NCBI GenBank assembly: GCA_020852515.1
Contig: JADZAS010000016.1
Location: 62,001-126,000 of the forward strand
Length of the DNA: 64,000 nt
Direction of reading: 5' to 3'
Source: Phycisphaerales bacterium
Lineage (GTDB): Bacteria; Planctomycetota; Phycisphaerae; Phycisphaerales; UBA5793
The notes beneath the pieces are model-generated. The model was not told where the DNA came from, made no database searches, and worked only from the letters and a program-made list of their open reading frames with translations. Shown here in pieces: positions 24,414-36,813 of the stretch (its first letter is position 1; every line of letters begins with the position of its first letter). Position numbers and translations under genes: made by a program.

Positions 24414-26394
24414 ACGGCGTTCTGGTCCACTCGCCGTGCGCGAGGCGCTCGCCGAGGTATTGTGCGTATTCAACCGCCGGTCTCGGCGCAGGGCCGTCGG
24501 CATCTGTGCGGCGGGCAACCTCGAACTGCAGCACGCACCACTGCATCACGCGGCGCTGACCGGAGTCGATCCCACTCGTCTGGATGCTTCTGGCAGCCGC
24601 CAGCAGCGGCGCGAGGGCGCGTGGCGCATCGGACGTCTGGCCGGCCGGCACTTGCGCGAGTGCGTCCGCGATCACGGCGCCCGCGCTCTGTCGCCGAGCC
24701 TCTTCGACAGCCCGCACGAATGAGGTGCCCCCCTGCGATAATGCCAGGGCGCGCTCAACGGCGGATTCGAGGCGCCGCCGCTGGGCGCCCACGAAGCCGG
24801 CGGGCAGCAGCGCATCGCCTCGCCGGTTGAGCGCGTGCTCGACCTCCTCAGATGAAGCGAGTCGGCGCCACAGTTCCACGAGTCGAAACACATCTCGCCA
24901 CGACTCGAGTTCTTCGGATGCGCTCGACTCGGCGCTGCCGGCGATGAGTTCCGCCGCACGCAGCCGCCGCACGGAATCGAGCCGCGCCAGGGCCCCGCGC
25001 CGCGAGTCTCCGACGATCTCACTGATTGGCGTGGCGCTGGAGCGCCAGTCAGCCTCGCCCGGCAGGTCGTGATGGCGCGTATCGAATCGAACCAGCAACT
25101 CGGCGGCCTGAGTGAAGCGATCCCGGGCGAGCGGATCCTCAATCTGCCTCGCATCCTGCAGGAGGTGCGGCCACAGCGCCGCCGTCGCCCGGCGGTCGTA
25201 CTCGGCGAGGCGCTCGACGGCGCCGGGCAGGTCCAGCAGCACCTGCTGCAGTTCCGTGTTGCGGCGGTGCTGACCGATCAGCGTGGCCCAGTTCGGATCG
25301 CTTGCAGGGCCGTCGAACGTTCCACTGGCGAGCAGTTCGCCCATTCGACGCTCGATGGCGTCGCTCTGGCGGTCGAGCGCAGCGCTGGCCGCTCGAAGTT
25401 CTCGCTGCGTCGGAGCGCTTTGCTGCCGGCGCCGGCTGAGCATCGCATCCAGAGCGCTGATGAGCAGCGGCCACGGGCGCTCGCGCCCCGTAAGCAGCGC
25501 ATCGTTCATCCACCGCAGCAGCGCCTCGCGGTGTGCGTCCAGCCGCGGACGATCGGCCGGTCCAAGCCCGAGCAGCGCATCCATCCGGCGCACGCACTGC
25601 TCGATGCAGACGATCCGGCTGTCAATCTGCACGCGCCCGTCCCGCGGGTGAACCAGCAGTTCGACGCACTGCGCCAGTGCATGCTGGCGGTTCTGCTTCC
25701 AGACGGCGCCAATCCATGCCGTCTGGTCGAGGTGCTCGACGATCTCGACGAACCCGATGCAGGAGTCAAGAGCGGCGTTGGCGGCGAGGCGAGACTCAAC
25801 CTGTTCGCTCAACAACCTGAGCCGGATCAACTCGTCGTGCACCGATGCAAGATCCGCATCGCCGGCGGCGATCGCTTCGGCGTGCGCAAAGCGCTCGCCG
25901 GCGCCGACGCCAGCCGGCAGCCAGCCCGAGTCGGCCATCGTCAGCACGCCGATCAATGATTCGAGAACGCGGGCGCACTCGGCCGGGGAGACCGGCCGGT
26001 GAGCGGAAGCGAACGGCCCGGCCGCGGCCTGCACGGCCTGGTCAATCGCATCGGCAGATTCCCACATCGCCCAGCCGCGGAGCACGAGATCGGCACTGGC
26101 GAGCGGATCTGGCTGATCCAGCAATACGGCTGCGACTTCACGCCACTGCGCCCTGGCGAGCCGCGCCGACGCCTCCGGCTCGGGCGATGAATCCGCGCGA
26201 GACCGCCACTGGGCCGCCTCCTCGCGCAGACGGCGCGCCTGCAACCGGCTGATGGTCAGTTCTGCTGCGGCGGGCGCCTCCGGATCGCCCAGCCGCAACG
26301 TCTGAGCATGAGTTATGCTCTCGACTGACGCCGCAAGTGCGGCGCTGATGAGCAGCAGCCAAAGCGTCAGCGGCCTTGACCGTGGGTGGTTCAT
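24412..26394 (-). CDS. Large secreted hypothetical protein
   Basis: 660 aa from the ATG at 26394, which overlaps the upstream stop by 4 nt (ATGA). The N-terminus is a signal peptide ([25 protein letters not shown]). The remainder is almost entirely alpha-helical and rich in Ala, Arg, Leu and Glu, with many short helix pairs such as [20 protein letters not shown] and [18 protein letters not shown], suggesting a helical-repeat or scaffold protein. No catalytic motif or known family was recognised. It is the last gene of a four-gene chain with 4-8 nt overlaps, so it is co-expressed with the dehydrogenase, HAD and alpha/beta hydrolase genes. Confidence 0.7.
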   Translation of the reverse strand: MNHPRSRPLTLWLLLISAALAASVESITHAQTLRLGDPEAPAAAELTISRLQARRLREEAAQWRSRADSSPEPEASARLARAQWREVAAVLLDQPDPLASADLVLRGWAMWESADAIDQAVQAAAGPFASAHRPVSPAECARVLESLIGVLTMADSGWLPAGVGAGERFAHAEAIAAGDADLASVHDELIRLRLLSEQVESRLAANAALDSCIGFVEIVEHLDQTAWIGAVWKQNRQHALAQCVELLVHPRDGRVQIDSRIVCIEQCVRRMDALLGLGPADRPRLDAHREALLRWMNDALLTGRERPWPLLISALDAMLSRRRQQSAPTQRELRAASAALDRQSDAIERRMGELLASGTFDGPASDPNWATLIGQHRRNTELQQVLLDLPGAVERLAEYDRRATAALWPHLLQDARQIEDPLARDRFTQAAELLVRFDTRHHDLPGEADWRSSATPISEIVGDSRRGALARLDSVRRLRAAELIAGSAESSASEELESWRDVFRLVELWRRLASSEEVEHALNRRGDALLPAGFVGAQRRRLESAVERALALSQGGTSFVRAVEEARRQSAGAVIADALAQVPAGQTSDAPRALAPLLAAARSIQTSGIDSGQRRVMQWCVLQFEVARRTDADGPAPRPAVEYAQYLGERLAHGEWTRTP

Positions 26395-27293
26395 GGGTGC
26401 CTGACGGCTGACAGGCTCTCGAGCGCGAGCATCAGCGCCTGCGTGCCGCCGCGGGCGTGTCCTTGCGCTCGCACTGACTGATACAACTGCTCGGCCAGCG
26501 CCAGGCCGGGCAGCGCGAGGTTCATCCGTCTCGCTTCGCCCAGCGCGATTCCCATGTCCTTGAGAAAGTGCTCGACGTAGAAGCCCGGTGCAAAATCGCG
26601 GTGCGCGATGCGCGGCCCGAGGTTGTTGATCGACCACGACCCGGCCGCCCCACTGCCGACCGCCTCGATCACGCGCAACGGATCAAGGCCTGCGCCGTGC
26701 GCATAGATGAGGCCCTCGCACACGCCGATCATCATCGTGGCGATGAGGATCTGATTGACCATCTTCGTGTGCTGTCCCGCGCCCGGCCCGCCCATGAGCG
26801 TGATCTTCTTTCCGAGGTGTTCGAGCATCGGCCGCAACGACTCGAGCGCCGCCGCGTCGCCGCCGAGCATGATCGACAGCGTGCCGCCCTTCGCGCCGAC
26901 GTCGCCTCCAGAGACGGGAGCGTCCAGCGCCGCGACGCCGCGGCCCGCCGCTTCGCGCCAAATGCGCTGCGCGAGATCAGGGCTGCTCGTGGTGAAGTCG
27001 ATGAGGATGCGAGGAGGCTGCGACGCCGCGAGAACGCCCGTTTCGCCGAGGATCACTTCCTCCACGTCGTGCGGGTAGCCGACGATCATGGCGGCGACAT
27101 CGGCGCCGTGCGCCGCTTGCGCTGGCGTCTCCGCCCACTGAGCGCCGCGATCGAGCAGCGGCTGCGCCTTCGCGCGCGTGCGGTTGAAAACGCGAAGCCG
27201 GAATCCCGCATCCAGCAGCCGCCCCGCCATCGACGCGCCCATGACGCCTGTGCCGATCCAGCCGATCGTTCGCACGCCTCCGTTTTCGCTCAT
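26391..27293 (-). CDS. NAD(P)-dependent beta-hydroxyacid dehydrogenase (HIBADH/GarR family)
   Basis: 300 aa from the ATG at 27293. Family features: N-terminal Rossmann [16 protein letters not shown] (GxGxxG), [13 protein letters not shown], the substrate-binding [23 protein letters not shown] (D-x-PVSGG), and the catalytic Lys in [14 protein letters not shown], with the usual C-terminal helical domain ending in [21 protein letters not shown]. Members oxidise 3-hydroxyisobutyrate, tartronate semialdehyde or similar beta-hydroxyacids, and the exact substrate cannot be read from the sequence. Overlaps of 4 nt with both neighbours show tight translational coupling. Confidence 0.9.
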   Translation of the reverse strand: MSENGGVRTIGWIGTGVMGASMAGRLLDAGFRLRVFNRTRAKAQPLLDRGAQWAETPAQAAHGADVAAMIVGYPHDVEEVILGETGVLAASQPPRILIDFTTSSPDLAQRIWREAAGRGVAALDAPVSGGDVGAKGGTLSIMLGGDAAALESLRPMLEHLGKKITLMGGPGAGQHTKMVNQILIATMMIGVCEGLIYAHGAGLDPLRVIEAVGSGAAGSWSINNLGPRIAHRDFAPGFYVEHFLKDMGIALGEARRMNLALPGLALAEQLYQSVRAQGHARGGTQALMLALESLSAVRHP

Positions 27294-28025
27294 GACGGCA
27301 CCGCCTGCCTGGAGTCGAGCAGCCAGCCGAGCACGGCGTTGCAGTCGGAGAGATCGGTCATGATCGTCGTCGCTCCCGCCTGCCTCAGTTGGGCCTCGGT
27401 GCAGCCGCCCGTGCACACGGCCAGGCATCGGCAGTTGTGAGCCGCGGCGCAGGCGACGTCATGGATTGTGTCGCCGACGATGACGACCTGTTCGAATTCG
27501 ATGTCCCGGCTGAAGGTATCGACGTAGCGCTGGCGCGCGACGGGCGGGAGGTCGTTTCGCGTCGGGCCGTCATCGCCCCACGCGCAGATGCGAAACTGTC
27601 GTGAATCGAAGCCGACCGAATCGACTTTCAGCCTCCCGTTGGGCTCCCAGTTGCCCGTGAGCAGGCCGATGGTCACTCCCGGGGCCTTGCCGAGCCTCTC
27701 GACGAGTTCGAGCGTGCCGGGAAGCGATCGCACGTTATGGCGGCCCGACTCGATCCTGCGCCGCAAGTGACGGTGGCACGCGTCGCGAAATGTGGCGTCG
27801 ATCTCCGGCGTGAGTTCGAGTCCGCTGAGTTCCATGAATCGGCCGAAGATCCAGGGATCGAGCCTGCCGGAAAGGTCGAACCGGTGGTCCAGAAAGCGGT
27901 CGCCGAACAGTTCACGGCCGGCGTCGATGAAGGCGGCGCGGCCGGTGCCGTCGCCGTGATAGAGCGTCCCGTCTATGTCAAAAAGCACAAGCATGGCAGA
28001 GGGTATGCCGGCCGCGCGCGCGGCG

Positions 28026-28033
<8 letters not shown>
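27290..28033 (-). CDS. HAD-superfamily hydrolase (phosphatase-like)
   Basis: 247 aa from the ATG at 28033, which overlaps the upstream stop by 8 nt; an ATG at 27994 would give the typical start [16 protein letters not shown]. The HAD motifs are visible: DIDGT (nucleophile Asp), LLTGNWE (motif II Thr), and [19 protein letters not shown] (motif IV GDxxxD), with a helical cap between motifs I and II. It resembles phosphoglycolate phosphatase-like enzymes; substrate unknown. Part of the four-gene overlapping operon. Confidence 0.88.
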
Positions 28034-31810
<3,777 letters not shown>

Positions 31811-31828
31811 GCCCACCGGCCGCACGGT

Positions 31829-32653
31829 TCAATCGAGCAGCCCGCTCATTTTGAGTGCCGAAAGCGTCAGCAGGCAGATGAACGCCAGGCGGACCCAGAA
31901 CAACGGCAGGCGGTGCGCCAAGTGTGAGCCGATCAAGCCGCCGACGATCGCGCCCGGCGCCAGCGAGGCGGCCAACAGCAGCGAGTCAGTGACGGTCCGC
32001 TCTCCATGCGTGGCGGCAACCAGCGTGGCGTTCTTGGCCACGGCTCCGATCAGTCCCGTGATGAGGATGACCGCCGTCGAGGTCCCGATGGCTTCGCGCA
32101 GCGTCACTTTGCAGATCGATTGCTGGAGCGGCACCGCGATGGTGCCCCCTCCCACGCCGATCCACCCTCCAACCAGCCCCATTGCCGCACCGACGAATCC
32201 GCTGCGGCCCAGGGGCACCGGCGTGCGGGGCGATCCGGGCACACCGGCCGCGGCGGCCTTTCGGTCATGGCGCCCGATCCACTCCGTGCGGAGCCGCGCT
32301 GCATCCATGGCGATGACGTAGACGAGAAAGATCGCGAAGATGCGTCGAAGGGTGTATTCGCCGAACTGATTGCTCAGCCAGACGCCGATGAGAATGGTGA
32401 TCACCGACGCGGGTACGAGCCCCTTGAGCACGTCCGCTCGCACCGCGCGGGCCCGCAGGTGACGCCGCAGCGCCGCCAGCGCGACGACGACGTAGATGAT
32501 CATCAACGCAGCCTGGTAGAGGTGCTGGTCCGGCCCGCGGATCAGCGTCAGCGCGGGAATGATGACGATGCCGCCGCCCAGGCCCAGCATCCCTCCCACG
32601 CAACCGCCCAGCAGGCCCAGCGCCGAGGCAATGAGCAGTTCAGGCAGACTCAC
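31829..32653 (-). CDS. TauE/SafE-family membrane permease
   Basis: 274 aa from a GTG. Seven to eight membrane segments arranged as two similar halves, each opening with the family signature: GLLGGCVGGMLGLGGGIVIIPALTL near residue 15 and GAAMGLVGGWIGVGGGTIAVPLQ near 155. The TauE/SafE family exports sulphur-containing or organic anions such as sulfite, sulfoacetate or sulfolactate. No sulphur metabolism gene is adjacent, so the substrate is unassigned. Confidence 0.88.
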   Translation of the reverse strand: MSLPELLIASALGLLGGCVGGMLGLGGGIVIIPALTLIRGPDQHLYQAALMIIYVVVALAALRRHLRARAVRADVLKGLVPASVITILIGVWLSNQFGEYTLRRIFAIFLVYVIAMDAARLRTEWIGRHDRKAAAAGVPGSPRTPVPLGRSGFVGAAMGLVGGWIGVGGGTIAVPLQQSICKVTLREAIGTSTAVILITGLIGAVAKNATLVAATHGERTVTDSLLLAASLAPGAIVGGLIGSHLAHRLPLFWVRLAFICLLTLSALKMSGLLD

Positions 32654-32746
32654 GGCATGGACACCGAGCGGTTACAAGGGCTTGGAAGGGCATGGGGCAC
32701 GACCCCATCATAGCGGCGGCTCTCGCAATTGGACCGATGGGCCCCG

Positions 32747-32752
32747 TACACT
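32747..32752 (+). promoter_or_regulatory. -10-like TACACT before the PfkB gene
   Basis: TACACT ends 9 nt before the ATG at 32762. No Shine-Dalgarno sequence lies between them. Confidence 0.35.
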
Positions 32753-32761
32753 TGTCGCGCG

Positions 32762-33721
32762 ATGTTCGCCTCCGCCACTGAAATCGTCACCGTCACGCTC
32801 AACCCGGCCATCGACCGACTGATCGAAGTGCCCAACTTCGAGGCCGGGCGGCACATGATGGGTCGCCGCATCGACGTCTACCCAGCGGGCAAGGGCATTC
32901 GCCTCTCTCGCGTGCTGGCGCGGCTGGGCACGCGCAGCATCGCCACCGGTTTTGTCGGCGATCGCGAACTTGAACTCTTCGACGCCTTTCTGAGCGCGCC
33001 CGCCGCAGGTCGCGCCGTGCCGCAGATGCTGCGCGTCAACCAGCCGACGCGCGAGAACGTGACGATTGTCGATCCGATCAACGACCGCTCCACCTACGTG
33101 CGCGAAGAGGGTTTTCAGATCAGCCTGAAGGACCTGGAGCGCATGCAGGGCAAGATCGGCCTGATGGCCCGCGATGACGCGATCGTGTGCTTCTGCGGCT
33201 CGATCCCGCCGGGTCTCAGCCCGGATGTTTTTCGCGACATGGTGAAGCGCTCGATCGACGCCGGCGCCCGCGTGCTGCTCGACACGGCCGGCGAATCGCT
33301 CGAAGTCACGCGCGATCTTCCGGTGTGGATGATCCGGATGAACCGCACCACCGCCGGTCAGATCGCCGGTCACCCCGTCGTGTCGCGCGATGAAGCGCTC
33401 GAAATGGCGCAGTTCCTCGGGCGGCACGGCGCGATGGCGGCGGTCACCGTGGGGGCCGAAGGAGCTGCCTTCTTCACGCCGAGTCAGGCCTGGACCGGTC
33501 ACGTAGGCATCCACCCGGGGCTGGTCATCAATACGGTCGGCTGCGGCGAGAGCTTCGTCGCCGGGTTGCTGCACGAATGGCGACGCACGGGCGACTGGGC
33601 CGGCGCCTTCCGCGAGGCACTGACGGTGGCGACGGTGAACGCGACCACCGTGCGCAGCGGCGAAATCGACGCGGAGAGCCGGGAGGAGTTCCGCCGCATG
33701 GCGGTGGTGGAGCCGCGCTGA
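32762..33721 (+). CDS. PfkB-family sugar kinase (1-phosphofructokinase-like) with altered motifs
   Basis: 319 aa from the ATG at 32762. The fold matches 1-phosphofructokinase/tagatose-6-phosphate kinase: VTVTLNPAIDRLIEVPNFEAG, GTRSIATGFVG, VCFCGSIPPGLSPDVF, VLLDTAGESLE, and the C-terminal ATP-site block. Two signature positions differ. The usual GGKGxN motif reads PAGKGIR (Lys at 44, Arg in place of Asn at 46), and the catalytic NTVGAGDS reads NTVGCGES (Asp to Glu at residue 263). The Asp is the base that activates the acceptor hydroxyl, so activity or substrate range may be changed. No PTS or fru genes lie nearby. Confidence 0.85.
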   Translation: MFASATEIVTVTLNPAIDRLIEVPNFEAGRHMMGRRIDVYPAGKGIRLSRVLARLGTRSIATGFVGDRELELFDAFLSAPAAGRAVPQMLRVNQPTRENVTIVDPINDRSTYVREEGFQISLKDLERMQGKIGLMARDDAIVCFCGSIPPGLSPDVFRDMVKRSIDAGARVLLDTAGESLEVTRDLPVWMIRMNRTTAGQIAGHPVVSRDEALEMAQFLGRHGAMAAVTVGAEGAAFFTPSQAWTGHVGIHPGLVINTVGCGESFVAGLLHEWRRTGDWAGAFREALTVATVNATTVRSGEIDAESREEFRRMAVVEPR

Positions 33722-33767
33722 GCCTCGGGCGGGATGCGGAATTGGGTTCCGCGAGCCTCAGCCACCG

Positions 33768-33796
33768 TTGCCGCGACGCGTCGATGGTCCTATGAA
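33768..33796 (+). promoter_or_regulatory. Promoter of tRNA-Thr
   Basis: TTGCCG (33768-33773) and TATGAA (33791-33796) with 17-bp spacing; the tRNA 5' end is 15 nt downstream. Confidence 0.5.
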
Positions 33797-33810
33797 TTGG
33801 GCCGTCGTTT

Positions 33811-33883
33811 GCCACCGTAGCTCAGTTGGTAGAGCGGCTCATTCGTAATGAGCAGGTCGCGGGTTCGAGTCCCACCGGTGGCT
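33811..33883 (+). tRNA. tRNA-Thr(CGT)
   Basis: 73 nt folding into a standard cloverleaf. The acceptor GCCACCG pairs with CGGTGGC, the anticodon arm is GCTCA-TTCGTAA-TGAGC with anticodon CGT at 33844-33846 reading ACG, and the T arm is CGGG-type with TTCGAGT. The discriminator base is T and CCA is not encoded. A TTTT run follows the gene directly. Confidence 0.95.
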
Positions 33884-33935
33884 TTTTCTCTCCACGTGCA
33901 GCCGGCCTATCGGCGACGCCGGGGCGCCCGGCACG

Positions 33936-35363
33936 TCACTCGCCTGACTCGATCGCGATCGCGAAGTCCTGACGAACGTATGTGCACGCACCGTCGGGGC
34001 CAAAGCAGATGTTGTAGAGCGCATAGCCGTGGACCGTCGTGCCGTTGGCGCGGTGATTGCCTTCTGCACTCTCGATTGCCTCATTGCGCGTCGCCTCGAA
34101 CTCGATCGTCCGTATCGCGCTATCGCCTGATCCGCCGGCCGTGGTCGGCGGCGCCAGCGTGAGCAGGCGATGCTCCACCGACCAGCCGTCGGGCGGATCG
34201 ATCCAGACCACCGATGGCCCGGCTTCATCATTCCACTTCGCCCCGGCGACTGCAGAGGGAGTGAACAGCACGTGCACGCGCACCGCGCGCTTCGCCCTGC
34301 CCGTATCGGGAACCAACACGGGCTCGATGCCCAACAGGTGCTGCTGGTCGCGATCGATCTTCCCGTCCGGGTCTGGCTCGAGCGCTTCGACCTGGCTCAA
34401 TGCATCTCGGGCGTCCGTGGCGCGCTGCGGCCGGGCGATCTCGGCGCCGGAGAGATCGACCGCAAGGGCCACTGGCTCCTCGCCGCGCGCACGGATGTCG
34501 CGCTGGGCTGATTCGACCCAGTCGTAGAATGGATAGGGCTTGTCGAGTCGCGGGCCGTACTGCTGAATTCGCCGGCGCCAGATGTACTGGTTCGGCTTCA
34601 GCGCCAGTGCGCGCCGCCAATGTTCGACTGATCTGGCAAAGTCGCCCGGCTGCCGCGCCGCCGGATCGTCGAAGCGCCGGCGAAGTGCCACGCCGAGCCG
34701 AAAGTGCGCTCGCGCGTCGTCGGGCACGTCGCCGCACCGCTGCTCGTACGTGTGAATGGCGCGATCGCGATCATCTGCATCACCCAAAAGCAGCAGCCGA
34801 TTCGCCACGTCGAGTTCATCCTGCGCTGCAGGCGCAGGCATTGGACCGGATACCTGGATCGCCGGCTCCGCAACGAACGCAGCCAGCTGCTTCTCATCAG
34901 GACGAATCGCCTTGATCACGCCAGTCTCATCAATGAGCATCGTGATCGGCACGGCACTCACGTCGAGCAGGTTAAGCGAATCGACCAGCACCGGGAAATC
35001 CATCTGCTTCCACTGCATGAACAGCCGGCAACGTTCCGGATGCTGCTCCTGGATCAGCCCGACGGTTCTGATTTGGCCTGCTGTCTCGAGCGGCTTGGTT
35101 CTCTCGTACCACACGGGCACCTGTTGTCGGCAGCCCTGTCACCACGATGCGAAGATGTGCAAGATGACTTTTTCGCCGTGGAAGTCGGCGATCGAGGCGG
35201 GGCTGGAGTCCTTGAGCAACGGCAGGGAGATCAACGGAAACGCTCGACCGACCTCGATGCGAACTTCATCATCGACGTCGAGCGCGGAGTGCGCGGGCAT
35301 CGCCGATGCCGCAAGGAGGAAGGCGCCCAGAACCGCCGCCCGGTTGCTCGGCATTCGGAACAT
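33936..35363 (-). CDS. Selenoprotein: secreted thioredoxin-like (UxxC) - TPR - DsbD-like protein, UGA at codon 75 read as Sec
   Basis: 475 aa when the in-frame TGA at 35139-35141 is read as selenocysteine. The ATG at 35363 has AAGGTGAG eight nt upstream and begins a signal peptide (VLGAFLLAASAMPAHS-A). Residues 35-165 form a TlpA/redoxin fold: FHGEKVILHIFASW-Sec75-QGC78, where other members have W-C-x-x-C, and the cis-Pro strand VSAVPITMLIDETG near 139. Residues 180-240 resemble TPR helices (AIHTYEQRCGDVPDDARAHFRLG). The last 150 residues form a beta-rich domain ending in NICFGPDGACTYVRQDF, like the DsbD N-terminal domain. Coding character continues on both sides of the TGA, and selD, selB, selA and tRNA-Sec lie just upstream on the same strand. 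A periplasmic thiol-disulfide or peroxide-reducing role is inferred. Confidence 0.88.
35112..35138 (-). promoter_or_regulatory. Candidate SECIS of the redoxin selenoprotein
   Basis: The 27 nt after the UGA can form CA-GGGC / GCCC-G-UG with an inner CC/GG pair, with AGGU at +17 to +20 after the UGA. The structure is imperfect and other folds are possible. Confidence 0.4.
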
Positions 35364-35531
35364 GTCCACACTCACCTTCCGCGTTTGTGGTGCTCGTCCA
35401 ACCCCAAGCGAGTCGGCCCCGGACCGGAGAATCACATCGCGCGATTGTCGGGGGAGACTGATTGCGTGCCGGCAAATGGTATTGATGCGAGTCATCGACT
35501 TTCTCCCGTCCGGTTCGTGCTCGCTTGCGCC

Positions 35532-36611
35532 CTACGGTACCCGATAGACGCCGACGCGGCCGTCCGCGCCGGCCATCCAGACGGCGTTTCCGTCGGGAGT
35601 GGTGTCCAGCGCGTGCCAGGGCGTGTCGTCGGCGCCGACCCAGCGCCGGCCCCCGTCGGCAGAGATGTCCAGTCCGTAGGGGCCCACCGCCAGCAGAACG
35701 TCCGGCCCAAGCGCCGGAAACGCGGCGATGCAACTGGAGTAGCCGCGCGGGCCGGTGTGCTCAGGCTGGCGCCACGTGCGCCCGCCGTCTTCGCTGACGG
35801 CCCAGTGACTCTGGGCGTACTCGGGCTGGAGGTAGTCGCCGCCGACCGCCACCGCCGTGTTCGCATCCACGAACGCGATCGAGAAGATGCCCGCCGACTT
35901 CGACGCGGCAAGCGGCGTCTCGATGATCTCCCACTGCCGTCCATAGCGATCGGCACGCGCAACGCGAGCCCGCCTCGTCGGACTCTCGCCGCCGAGGCCG
36001 ATGAGGATGCGATCGGCCGCCAACGCCATCGCGCTGTTCGACGCCGCAAATCCCGCCTCACCCGGGGCCACGGCCGGCGAGGTGTACACATCGCGCCGCA
36101 GCCACGTCGAGCCGAAATCGCTCGACGTGATCAACTGGATCTGGCCGTCGATCGGATCGCCGAACGCGATGCCGAACCCTGCCTGATCGAACTGGAGGGC
36201 GTCGAAGAAGATCTCAGGCCGCGTGTCCTCGTAGACAAGAGTCCACTGCCGCCCGCCATCGGTCGTCCTGTACAGGCGGGCCGGAGAGCCGCTGCTAAGC
36301 ACCACGGCCGCCTGCGCGTCGAACGCGTGAATGCATCGAAAGTCGAGCGATTCGGCATCGGGCACACTGACCGTTTGCCAGCGGCTTCCGCCATCGACGG
36401 TTCGCAGGACCGTTCCGGCGCTCCCGCTGGCCCAGGCGATGCGACGGTCAACACCACAGACCCCGCGCAGTGACGCGGTCGTGCCGGTGTCGAAGATGGG
36501 CCACGTCGCATCGAGCAGACGCGAGCTTCGGGCGTCACTCGTCCGCACGCTGCAGCCCGCAAGCGCGATGATGGCACAAGCGATGGCCGTGGCGATGGCG
36601 AATCGTTGCAT
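35532..36611 (-). CDS. Ycf48/BNR-repeat-like lipoprotein
   Basis: 359 aa from the ATG at 36611. The N-terminus is a lipoprotein signal (IATAIACAIIALAGC-S, lipobox LAGC). The mature part consists of repeated beta-propeller blades with BNR-like signatures: LRTVDGGSRWQTVSVP, LYRTTDGGRQWTLVYE, SSDFGSTWLRRDV, VSEDGGRTWRQPE and SADGGRRWVG, the S/T-x-D-x-G-x-x-W pattern of the photosystem II assembly factor Ycf48 and sialidase-like proteins. A role in protein assembly or binding at the periplasmic side is only inferred. It sits between tRNA-Sec and the selenoprotein gene and contains no in-frame UGA itself. Confidence 0.85.
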   Translation of the reverse strand: MQRFAIATAIACAIIALAGCSVRTSDARSSRLLDATWPIFDTGTTASLRGVCGVDRRIAWASGSAGTVLRTVDGGSRWQTVSVPDAESLDFRCIHAFDAQAAVVLSSGSPARLYRTTDGGRQWTLVYEDTRPEIFFDALQFDQAGFGIAFGDPIDGQIQLITSSDFGSTWLRRDVYTSPAVAPGEAGFAASNSAMALAADRILIGLGGESPTRRARVARADRYGRQWEIIETPLAASKSAGIFSIAFVDANTAVAVGGDYLQPEYAQSHWAVSEDGGRTWRQPEHTGPRGYSSCIAAFPALGPDVLLAVGPYGLDISADGGRRWVGADDTPWHALDTTPDGNAVWMAGADGRVGVYRVP

Positions 36612-36645
36612 GGCGTGTTCTACCGTCCAGGACGCCGACCTTGAA

Positions 36646-36742
36646 CGGGAGTGGATGGGAATCGAACCCACCTGGAGCCTGATTTCCAGACACCACAACG
36701 GGTTTGAAGCCCGTGACCGCCACCAGGCGTGCTGACACTCCC
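36646..36742 (-). tRNA. selC: tRNA-Sec(TCA)
   Basis: 97 nt, far longer than a normal tRNA. The anticodon arm is ACGGG-CTTCAAA-CCCGT with anticodon TCA at 36705-36707, which reads UGA. The long variable arm is CTGGA-(8 nt)-TCCAG, the D arm has a CGCC/GGCG stem with a four-nt TGGT loop, and the T arm is GTGGG-TTCGATT-CCCAT. The acceptor GGGAGTG pairs with CACTCCC; the eighth position is a U-C mismatch, where bacterial tRNA-Sec normally has a pair. The discriminator is G, as in E. coli SelC; CCA is not encoded. It follows selA by 71 nt on the same strand. Confidence 0.93.
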
Positions 36743-36813
36743 ATTAACAGCGCCGGCGACCAGGAAGCGCCGGCCGATGAGACTAGGTGCCGCGATGCGT
36801 ACAGGCCACCGCG

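Noticed and set aside
35139-35141. UGA in the redoxin gene interpreted as a pseudogene or frameshift
   Set aside because: The frame is intact on both sides, the UGA replaces one catalytic Cys, and the complete Sec machinery is adjacent. Inactivation would not be expected to hit that exact codon.
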